Origin: Candidatus Atribacteria bacterium
GTDB lineage: Bacteria; Atribacterota; Atribacteria; Atribacterales; Atribacteraceae
Direction: 5' to 3'
DNA: 5,790 bases
NCBI GenBank assembly: GCA_003561145.1
Contig: PWXL01000088.1
Location: 1 to 5,790 of the forward strand
Shown here in pieces: positions 1 to 5,416 of the stretch. How positions within the stretch are numbered: the stretch's first letter is position 1; every line of letters begins with the position of its first letter. The position numbers and the translations under genes were made by a program. Below the pieces are notes generated by a model. The model worked only from the letters and a program-made list of their open reading frames with translations. It did no database searches and had not been told where the DNA came from.

Positions 1-2
1 AA

Positions 3-95
3 TGGCCGCCTGTTGTGATGTTTGGAGTATTGCTCATCCTCTCTTTATACGCGGTTTTCCTTCTTTTTCGATCTTCTTTTCGCACCCGGGAATAG
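3..95 (+). CDS. C-terminal end of a possible membrane protein (partial, cut by window edge)
   Basis: The third forward frame is open from the window edge and ends at TAG (93-95), giving 30 residues. It starts WPPVVMFGVLLILSLYAVFL and closes with the basic tail RSSFRTRE. That is one strongly hydrophobic segment of about 18 residues followed by a short charged tail, as expected for the last transmembrane helix of an inner-membrane protein with a cytoplasmic C-terminus. The stop lies 54 bp from the stop of the URO-D-family gene on the other strand, so the two would be convergent. The family cannot be named from 30 residues. The frame is short and could be chance, because another forward frame also stays open across this region. 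Confidence 0.35.
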   Translation, partial: WPPVVMFGVLLILSLYAVFLLFRSSFRTRE

Positions 96-149
96 TACCA
101 CTCAACTCTTTACAGGGGCTTTCGGTAAACTCATTACGAAACAATGTGC

Positions 150-1466
150 TTAGATTCCCACAATGCTCCTGGTCATATCAACCCATTTACGCAGGCGGGG
201 AAGATCACCATCGATATCATAGACATCACGCACAATAAATTCCAGGTTGCAGTCCCGGGCCGCGGTGAAGGTGTCCCTGATGTCTTTTTCCGCGGCGGGC
301 CAGTGAGGATACTTACCGCTGATAAACGACGGAGTGGGTTTCCTGGAATACACGTATTTTTTTCCGAGTGCTTCAGCCAATTTGTAGAAGTCATTCCAGC
401 CTGATACCGATATAGACCGTAGGTTGGGAAGATTTTTAATGATACTCTCGATACGGTCATGGACCGGCTCACAGCAGCCGTAATAGGTCAATCCAAAGAG
501 ATGGGCGACTTCAGCGATGTAGGGCAAGAAAATTTCATCAAACATTTTGGGAGATACAGGCGTGGTTTCCTGGGATTCCGGCCAGGCCCAGACATCTTTT
601 ACATCAACCTGTTCTTTACTGTCCAGGGCAGGAAGGTCCGATACATAACCGTAACTGGAAGGTCCGGCGAACTGGTTGTCGGTGTTGAAGTCCAGCAGAT
701 GCTCATCCTTGAGCCAACGGTAGAACCTGAGCCGGTCATCACAAAGGTACCGCAGGAAGCTGTGCAGGAGCTCAGGTTGATCGTACGTCCACAAGAGCAT
801 ATTGTCGTTTCCTATGAGCTTGAACAGGTCCATGGTTATCCCGATAAAGTTGTTTCCCGTAAATGGTGTGAATCCCAAATCGGGAAAGAAGTTGTCGAAG
901 TTTCCCACCCGAACCGCGAGGATATCTCCAAATATCTCTTCCAGGAGATTCTTCAGGCTCAATGTCTGTTCCCTGTTCACGGTAAAGGTGCGTTCTTTGA
1001 GCTTATGAAAATCGTCAGGCTCCTGTATCGGAAAGTTGGAGATATAGGCCAGGGAGTTTTCTGCGTGATGCTCAACGATGTCTACGCCATAATTTGATCT
1101 CGTCACTTTCCAGGGGATTCTATAGTAGGTTTCCAGGACAATGTCGTCGTTCAACAATTCGTACTGGCGGATGCTATACAGCATGGTTTTTTCTATGTTG
1201 CGGAGTATGCTGTTTTCACATTGTATATCTTCATCGGTAACAAAACCAGCAACTGAGAGGGTTTCGAAAAGAACCATGGGCCTCTTCGGCGACAAGTCCT
1301 TCAGCGCCTTCCACAGTTTTTTTCTTTTCTTCATCTCGTCGCTATCGGCGATTTCCACCCAACGCCTTGCCAACTCAAGGATACGATACCTATCCTTCTC
1401 AGTGATAATACCTATGTCTATGGCTTTATCTTCTTGCAGATTACTGTAATTCATGAACTCTGTCAT
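150..1466 (-). CDS. Uroporphyrinogen decarboxylase (URO-D)-family protein, probably not a haem enzyme
   Basis: A 438-residue protein of the URO-D superfamily, whose TIM-barrel fold is shared by HemE and by the corrinoid:coenzyme M methyltransferases MtaA/MtbA/CmuA. It lacks the N-terminal arginine-rich substrate loop expected of HemE and is longer than the ~350 residues usual for that enzyme. The C-terminal half has marks of the large URO-D-like group in anaerobes: WPESQETTPVSPKMFDE (about 295-311), GCCEPVHDR (330-338), LPNLRSISVSGW (346-357) and SRKPTPSFISG (374-384). Cys331/Cys332 sit where methyltransferase relatives carry a zinc-binding HxC motif, so methyl transfer is a reasonable guess but unproven. 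No signal peptide is seen, so it should be cytoplasmic. The start chosen is the ATG at 1466, because GGAGG lies 9 nt upstream; a longer reading from 1532 has no such site. It lies downstream of the MATE gene and is probably cotranscribed with it. Confidence 0.9.
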   Translation of the reverse strand: MTEFMNYSNLQEDKAIDIGIITEKDRYRILELARRWVEIADSDEMKKRKKLWKALKDLSPKRPMVLFETLSVAGFVTDEDIQCENSILRNIEKTMLYSIRQYELLNDDIVLETYYRIPWKVTRSNYGVDIVEHHAENSLAYISNFPIQEPDDFHKLKERTFTVNREQTLSLKNLLEEIFGDILAVRVGNFDNFFPDLGFTPFTGNNFIGITMDLFKLIGNDNMLLWTYDQPELLHSFLRYLCDDRLRFYRWLKDEHLLDFNTDNQFAGPSSYGYVSDLPALDSKEQVDVKDVWAWPESQETTPVSPKMFDEIFLPYIAEVAHLFGLTYYGCCEPVHDRIESIIKNLPNLRSISVSGWNDFYKLAEALGKKYVYSRKPTPSFISGKYPHWPAAEKDIRDTFTAARDCNLEFIVRDVYDIDGDLPRLRKWVDMTRSIVGI

Positions 1467-1475
1467 ATTTGAGCG

Positions 1476-1480
1476 CCTCC
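1476..1480 (-). promoter_or_regulatory. Ribosome binding site that fixes the URO-D-family start
   Basis: GGAGG on the minus strand is separated by 9 nt from the ATG at 1466. It decides against the more distant in-frame ATG codons at 1532 and 1502. Confidence 0.8.
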
Positions 1481-1481
1481 A

Positions 1482-1556
1482 CTGGTAGAGTATCACTCCC
1501 ATCACGCTTGATAGAGAGGCTGGCCGTATCAAGGAGATGATTTTCCATTCTACCAG
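1482..1556. repeat. Nested inverted repeat in the leader of the URO-D-family gene
   Basis: Outer arms CTGGTAGA (1482-1489) and TCTACCAG (1549-1556) are perfect complements. Inner arms CTTGATA (1507-1513) and TATCAAG (1527-1533) are also perfect and share nearly the same centre (about 1519-1520). A short ATCA/TGAT pair (1501-1504 and 1538-1541) lies between them. The element fills most of the 117 bp between the MATE stop and the URO-D-family ribosome binding site. It could be a paired operator or a long interrupted RNA stem in the intergenic transcript. No T-tract follows on the minus strand, so a simple Rho-independent terminator is unlikely. Confidence 0.5.
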
Positions 1557-1583
1557 ATAATATGGATAAAATGTTTTTCCACT

Positions 1584-3062
1584 TTACACATCGGCATGTT
1601 GAATTGATGCAGTGGAATCAGGTTCGGCCGTGGTTTCCTGGTATTTTTTCATCCACCGCTGGATCAGGAACACTCCTACGAAAGCGGTTGCCCCTTCGGC
1701 GAAAACCAGGGTAAACCAAATCCCCCATTCCCCCCACAAGAGAGGAAATACAGCTAATCCCACTATGGTAAACACCAGTCCACGGGAGATGGCGATCACC
1801 AGGGAGCGACCTGCCAATTCAAGTGCGGTGAACAATAGTGAAGCCACTATACCCACGGGCATCAAGAGCATAGACCAGCTCATGATCCTTGTTGCACGAA
1901 GGGTTAAGGCAAGGGCCTCGGGATGATCAGGGACGAACAAGGCTGCCAGGGGGCCGGCTTGCCAATATAAGATAAAGAAAAAGGCAATCCCCACCAACAA
2001 AGAAGCGCTCATCAACAGGTGCAGGGTTCCCCGCACCCGGTGTGAAAGACCTGCTCCGTGATTGTAGCTGAAAATGGGCTGGGTACCGGTACACATGCCA
2101 TATATCACCATCATTCCCACCATCAAGAGATACTGCACCAGGGCGAAAGCGGCCACTCCCATCGCTCCGACATAACTCAGGATAATCCGGTTAAAGAGAA
2201 ATGTCGTGAGTCCCGCGGCCAGGTTATTGAGCATTTCAGATGAACCGTTTACTGCGATGATCCTGATGGTCGATAACCCTCCACCGGGGATTCCGTAGCG
2301 AAGCCCGCTCCGGCGGCGGACTGTTTTCAGCACGAAATACCCCAGGAGGATTCCCACACCAAGGGTATGCGCGAGACCGGTAGCCAGGGCTGCGCCGCCG
2401 ATTCCCATGCTCAAAGGAAAGAGAAAGAGATAATCCAAACCGATATTGACAAGAGCCGTTACAGTCATAACAAACATGGCGAGGTTCGGTCGCCCGTCGT
2501 TACGCACCGATTGTTCCAGGATGTAAAAGACAACCATGGGGGTAAAAAAGGGTGTCAGGGCAACCAGGTACTGGCCGGCCAGGTTTCCCAGTTCTCCGGA
2601 TGTTCCCAAAATAGAAAGGATTTGGGGTAAAGTGGCGAGAGTTATTATGCTTCCCCCAACACCCAAGACGGTTCCCAGAATATTGACCAGTCCGAAAACG
2701 CGCCGTGCGGTATGCGTTTCACCCGCTCCCAATAGAACGGCAACCCGGGCGTTTCCCCCCACTCCGATGAGAACCGCCAGCCCGATATAGATTGACATAA
2801 TGGGGAAGAGGATATTGACCGAGGCCAAGGCCTCCGGCCCCAGGCTCCGGCCTACCATGATACCATCCACGATTTGGTAGAGAGCCATGAATACCATGGA
2901 AGCTACCGCCGGTACGGCATTTTTGACGATGAGACCGAAAAGCGGCCGGTTCAGGAAAAAATCCCTTGCCGGGTCAAGGGGCGGGGCCATGCCACCGCTT
3001 TGTGACATGTTTTCAGCCTGATTATTCAGTTTGCGTGCTTCATTGTTATTTTCAATATCCAT
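1584..3062 (-). CDS. MATE-family multidrug/cation antiporter (MepA-like)
   Basis: A 492-residue polytopic inner-membrane protein of the MATE family, which exports organic cations or other small molecules in exchange for Na+ or H+. About twelve hydrophobic segments are spread through residues 40-470 in two homologous halves. Recognisable family stretches are ALYQIVDGIMVGRSLGPEAL (60-79), PIMSIYIGLAVLIGVGG (87-103), EQSVRNDGRPNLAM (183-196), LDYLFLFPLSMGIGGAALAT (209-228) and GTQPIFSYNHGAG (326-338). The order and spacing fit the MepA/DinF-like branch. The protein has a hydrophilic N-terminal extension of about 33 residues rich in Asn, Gln and Glu, and a polar C-terminal tail after 470, making it longer than a usual MATE of about 450. 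The start at 3062 is supported by CGGAG about 10 nt upstream. It is the promoter-proximal gene of the pair with the URO-D-family gene. Its substrate cannot be read from the sequence. Confidence 0.95.
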   Translation of the reverse strand: MDIENNNEARKLNNQAENMSQSGGMAPPLDPARDFFLNRPLFGLIVKNAVPAVASMVFMALYQIVDGIMVGRSLGPEALASVNILFPIMSIYIGLAVLIGVGGNARVAVLLGAGETHTARRVFGLVNILGTVLGVGGSIITLATLPQILSILGTSGELGNLAGQYLVALTPFFTPMVVFYILEQSVRNDGRPNLAMFVMTVTALVNIGLDYLFLFPLSMGIGGAALATGLAHTLGVGILLGYFVLKTVRRRSGLRYGIPGGGLSTIRIIAVNGSSEMLNNLAAGLTTFLFNRIILSYVGAMGVAAFALVQYLLMVGMMVIYGMCTGTQPIFSYNHGAGLSHRVRGTLHLLMSASLLVGIAFFFILYWQAGPLAALFVPDHPEALALTLRATRIMSWSMLLMPVGIVASLLFTALELAGRSLVIAISRGLVFTIVGLAVFPLLWGEWGIWFTLVFAEGATAFVGVFLIQRWMKKYQETTAEPDSTASIQHADV

Positions 3063-3085
3063 TCATTGCTTACTCCGGAAGGGAA

Positions 3086-3114
3086 ATTTTATACCAAATG
3101 AAATGAATAGGCAA
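3086..3114 (-). promoter_or_regulatory. Candidate sigma70-type promoter for the MATE gene
   Basis: On the minus strand, TTGCCT (3109-3114) and TAAAAT (3086-3091) are 17 bp apart, matching the -35 and -10 consensus at 4/6 and 5/6. Transcription would begin near 3079, leaving a leader of about 17 nt that includes the ribosome binding site CCGGAG (3073-3078). The sequence around it is AT-rich. The spacing is ideal but the -35 box is only moderate. Confidence 0.5.
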
Positions 3115-3294
3115 GAAATATTGAAGGCAGAGTTTTTAAGACCTTTGTTTGTCATGACGGCCACTGGAAAGAATTTTGTTTACTGGTGTAATGACGATAA
3201 AGGGAGGTGGACCCGGAACATGAAAAGATTTATTCAGGAATTGTTAAGGGAAAGAAAGGGTGAGCAGGGGCATTTCTTTTTCCCCGACCTTTGA
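3115..3294. other. Intergenic stretch with no convincing gene
   Basis: Between the MATE promoter and the decayed frame there is no clear coding region. The plus strand has AGGGAGGT (3202-3209) upstream of an ATG at 3220 that would give a 24-residue peptide (MKRFIQELLRERKGEQGHFF and four more residues) ending at TGA 3292-3294. This TGA is in frame with the open stretch that follows, so the peptide could be the old N-terminus of the broken gene at 3295-3810. It resembles neither a signal peptide nor a known leader peptide. An imperfect purine/pyrimidine inverted repeat (GGGAAAGAAA against TTTCTTTTTCCC) lies at about 3248-3285. Confidence 0.4.
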
Positions 3295-3810
3295 AAGGAT
3301 TCCCAGTTACCCTATGCTGCCGATTCCAGTACGACAGATTCTCACACCTTTGTCAATGGAGAAGGATTTGTGATCAGTACAAGGAATTTCCACTTTTCTG
3401 TAGAAGATGCACAGCCTACTCGACTTGAGGTAACCAACGCAGGCGGAGAGAATTTCTGGTTTTTCGTTACTGTTCCTGAATTTACCACGGATATCCCGAT
3501 TGGTTGGTCGGGCGCAACCGGCGAATGTGATACCTTTGATCCGAATAAGTGTGGGTGCATGAATGTGCCCCCGTGATGGGCACCGGAGATACACCCGGGA
3601 GTGTTACCCGAGGCTGCAGTGATTGATTGGAGTGCGCTGGTGGCGGCGTCACAGGGCACCGGCCCTGCGTTGAGCTTTGGTTTTACCTATGAAGACCGAA
3701 AAGATTGGGAAGATCCTCCCCGCTATGCCGCAAGCTACTCCGTTACATACCAGGTGATGGGTTTTATTCGGGCGGAAGAGTGGTGCCCGTTCGAGCCCCT
3801 TTTGGAATGA
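3295..3810 (+). pseudogene. Decayed reading frame of a probable beta-rich extracellular protein, interrupted by TGA
   Basis: One forward frame runs 93 codons from 3295 to a TGA at 3574-3576, then continues in the same frame for 77 codons to TGA at 3808-3810. The first part has alternating polar and hydrophobic residues typical of beta strands (FVISTRNFHFSVEDAQPTRL, then FWFFVTVPEF) and a small cysteine cluster, ECDTFDPNKCGC. The second part ends with AASYSVTYQVMGFIRAEEWC. No good start codon with a ribosome binding site precedes it; GTG at 3370 is the first candidate and is internal to the open stretch. The upstream side is closed by TGA at 3292-3294. I do not recognise the family. The simplest reading is a gene remnant with at least one nonsense mutation and a lost 5' end. 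Recoding of the TGA is a less likely alternative. Confidence 0.4.
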
Positions 3811-3857
3811 GGAAAAGCGGATTCATTACCTTATACTCACGAAAACTTCACTATGTT

Positions 3858-3904
3858 GGGGCCAGGCCTTTTGTGCAAAATGCCTAAACTCGAGGTCTGG
3901 CCCC
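3858..3904. repeat. REP-like palindromic element
   Basis: Left arm GGGGCCAGGCC (3858-3868) pairs with right arm GGTCTGGCCCC (3894-3904) over 11 positions, with one G-T mismatch (wobble in RNA). The 25-nt loop carries its own mini-palindrome TTTTGTGCAAAA (3869-3880). Neither strand has a T-run after the stem, so it is not a classical Rho-independent terminator, although it lies 34 bp beyond the epimerase stop. The GC-rich arms with a conserved-looking interior resemble intergenic REP/MITE-type palindromes mobilised by REP-associated (IS200-like) transposases. That resemblance is from memory of such elements, not a search. Confidence 0.6.
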
Positions 3905-3938
3905 CTTAAGCGGTTACACTTTGTATGCGTGTTCGTGA

Positions 3939-5063
3939 TTACTCTGCAAGTACTGTATAAATTGTTGTGGTGACGTACATCTCACCCGGCCGTAGAATCA
4001 CCGACGGAAAATTAGGTTTATTGGGTGAATCCGGGTAATGCTGAGTTTCCAGGCAGAACCCCTGGAACTGTCCGTAGTACCAACCACCCTTGCCTTTATG
4101 GTCGAGCCAATTTCCGGTATACAGTTGAATCCCCGGTTCGGTAGTGTAGGTTTCCAGTATAAGACCGGACCTGGGGTCATGAACTCTGGCGGCCAAGGCA
4201 AGTTCACCGGTTTGGTTATTGAGGACAAAGTTGTGGTCGTATCCCTTGAATGGTGGATCGGCAAACTCATCTATCATCTCTCCAATGGTCCTGGTTGTGG
4301 TGAAATCAAGCGCAGTGCCTGCCACTGGGGCTATTTCACCGGTAGGAATCAGGGTGTCATCCACCGGAGTGTAGTGATCTGCGGCAATCATCAGTTCGTG
4401 ATCAAGGATGGTTCCCGCACTGGCCCCGGATAGATTGAAATAGCTGTGGTTGGTAAGATTCACCACAGTGGGCAAATCAGTAGTGGCTACATACTCGATG
4501 ACGAGTTCATTATCGTTGGTAAGGGTATAGGTTACGGTAATATCCAGGTTTCCTGGATAGCCTTCCTCTCCGTCGTGGCTCAGGTAATTGAAGCGAATGG
4601 CCGGTCCATCGGGAGTCTCGACTGGAATTGCCTGCCAGACGGCCCTGTGGAAACCTCTCACTCCACCGTGCAAACTGTTGGGGGGATTGTTGATAGCAAG
4701 AGCATAGGTACGTTCGTCAATGGTGAAGTGACCATTTGCGATCCGGTTTGCATACCGCCCCGTGATGCAACCAAAATAGGGATTATCCGGGCTATCGTAG
4801 TCTTCTACTGTATCAAAGCCAAGTACGATGTCAATGAATTGACCATCCTTATCCGGAATATACCACTCTGTGAGCGTTCCCCCCAAGGTTATGAACTTGG
4901 CCATAGAACCCTGGTCATTGACCAGAATGTACTTATCGACCGGAGTACCATTCTGAGTCGCTCCAAAAGATACCATGGAAATCTCCATACCCAACGCTAC
5001 AGTTGCATACGAAACAACCAGTAAAAACGACATCACAGCAGCCAAAAATAAGATTCTTTTCAT
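3939..5063 (-). CDS. galM: Exported aldose 1-epimerase (mutarotase)
   Basis: A 374-residue aldose 1-epimerase, which interconverts alpha and beta anomers of galactose, glucose and related sugars. Family residues are present in order: Arg103 in TGRYANRIANG, His132 in NSLHGG, His206 in NLTNHSYFNLSG, Asp276 in GYDHNFVL, and the catalytic base Glu339 in CLETQHYPDSPNKP. By homology with characterised GalM enzymes the two histidines and this glutamate do the ring-opening chemistry. The N-terminus is a clear Sec signal peptide: MKR, a hydrophobic core to about residue 20, then ALG/ME as a likely signal peptidase I site near residue 25. There is no lipobox cysteine. The enzyme therefore acts outside the cytoplasm, unlike the classic GalM of the Leloir pathway. 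The start chosen is ATG 5063, because GGAGG lies 9 nt upstream; the ATG at 5069 would be only 3 nt from it. No sugar genes flank it, so the substrate is open. Confidence 0.95.
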   Translation of the reverse strand: MKRILFLAAVMSFLLVVSYATVALGMEISMVSFGATQNGTPVDKYILVNDQGSMAKFITLGGTLTEWYIPDKDGQFIDIVLGFDTVEDYDSPDNPYFGCITGRYANRIANGHFTIDERTYALAINNPPNSLHGGVRGFHRAVWQAIPVETPDGPAIRFNYLSHDGEEGYPGNLDITVTYTLTNDNELVIEYVATTDLPTVVNLTNHSYFNLSGASAGTILDHELMIAADHYTPVDDTLIPTGEIAPVAGTALDFTTTRTIGEMIDEFADPPFKGYDHNFVLNNQTGELALAARVHDPRSGLILETYTTEPGIQLYTGNWLDHKGKGGWYYGQFQGFCLETQHYPDSPNKPNFPSVILRPGEMYVTTTIYTVLAE

Positions 5064-5072
5064 TCCCATTTC

Positions 5073-5077
5073 CCTCC
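5073..5077 (-). promoter_or_regulatory. Ribosome binding site that selects the epimerase start
   Basis: GGAGG on the minus strand is 9 nt from the ATG at 5063 but only 3 nt from the ATG at 5069, so the second methionine of MGMKR is the likely initiator. Confidence 0.7.
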
Positions 5078-5167
5078 TTTTTTTGATAGAAACACAGCAT
5101 ACTTCTGACCGATATTTTCCCCTCTTTCACCTTCTTCCTTTTCTGTATTCTACCCGGGAAACATACC

Positions 5168-5388
5168 CTAAAGGTAAAAATACCGATTGCCGGGTAAGTC
5201 ACGTGAGCCATGAATCGTAAGCCGGGGGTCGAGGGCAGACAAAACAAAAAACTCTGGATTCCCGTTTACAACATACGGGAAGTTGAAGAGATTTTTTAAC
5301 TCTTTGCCTTTATTCCCCTCACTTACGTAATTCACCTCGCAGGATTTACAGGCCAACTTCTCAATGCACCCTGGATTCCCACAAAATT
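5168..5388 (-). pseudogene. Possible remnant of a cysteine-rich (zinc-ribbon-like) frame
   Basis: A minus-strand frame runs without a stop from a TAA at about 5389 to the TAG at 5168-5170. It begins FCGNPGCIEKLACKSCEVNY, with four cysteines spaced C-x4-C-x5-C-x2-C, followed by the charged stretch VSEGNKGKELKN. Zinc-ribbon N-termini of some IS transposases have similar CxxC patterns, so this could be a decayed piece of such a gene. The remainder (NPEFFVLSALDPRLTIHG) is not recognisable. The only ATG (5356) falls after the first two cysteines and no ribosome binding site is evident. Chance is a real alternative. Confidence 0.2.
5241..5281 (-). terminator. Weak candidate terminator between transposase and epimerase
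   Basis: On the minus strand a 7-bp stem TTCCCGT/ACGGGAA (5275-5281 and 5259-5265) with a 9-nt loop is followed, after 7 nt, by a T-rich run (TTTTTTGTTTT, 5251-5241). The stem is short and the gap to the T-run is longer than usual. If it works, it would stop transcripts leaving the IS before the epimerase. Confidence 0.3.
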
Positions 5389-5416
5389 ATACCAAGGATT
5401 TACGAAGGCGGATCAA
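5386..5416 (-). promoter_or_regulatory. Candidate outward-facing promoter at the end of the insertion sequence
   Basis: A perfect TATAAT lies on the minus strand at 5386-5391, just after the transposase stop. TTGATC (5411-5416, 4/6 to the -35 consensus) is 19 bp upstream, longer than the ideal 17. It points out of the IS towards the epimerase 320 bp away. The weak hairpin at 5241-5281 lies between them. Confidence 0.3.

Larger units (their letters stand above)
5078..5399. other. Intergenic region between the epimerase and the transposase
   Basis: No intact gene is seen. Inverted repeats include TACCCGG/CCGGGTA (5151-5157 and 5190-5196) enclosing two small overlapping ones, TACC/GGTA (5164-5167 and 5173-5176) and GGTA/TACC (5173-5176 and 5181-5184). 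There are two 8-bp palindromes, TCACGTGA (5199-5206) and TTACGTAA (5323-5330). A minus-strand TAGAAT (5147-5152) is a possible -10 box for the epimerase, but no good -35 box is found at the right distance. Two direct repeats occur: CTGGATTCCC (5254-5263 and 5371-5380) and AGGATTTAC (5341-5349 and 5395-5403). Confidence 0.5.

Noticed and set aside
2..238. Plus-strand ATG frame of 78 codons at the left edge
   Set aside because: It overlaps the 3' end of the URO-D-family gene, ends in a His-rich stretch produced by the complement strand, and has no domain. The neighbouring frame at 3-95 looks more like a membrane-protein C-terminus.
459..1097. Plus-strand open frame of 212 codons opposite the URO-D-family gene
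   Set aside because: It is fully antisense to a well-supported gene, has no recognisable motif or convincing ribosome binding site, and its composition follows the complement of that gene.
3342..3659. Minus-strand open frame of 105 codons opposite the decayed plus-strand frame
   Set aside because: Its Ser/Pro/Thr/His-rich composition looks like a complement artefact and there is no ribosome binding site. The plus-strand frame has the more protein-like composition.
3858..3904. Rho-independent terminator for the epimerase
   Set aside because: The stem is strong and correctly placed, but no T-run follows on the minus strand, so it is better described as a REP-like palindrome.
4446..5024. Plus-strand open frame of 192 codons opposite the epimerase gene
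   Set aside because: It is antisense to an unmistakable epimerase with all catalytic residues, and no family feature is visible in it.
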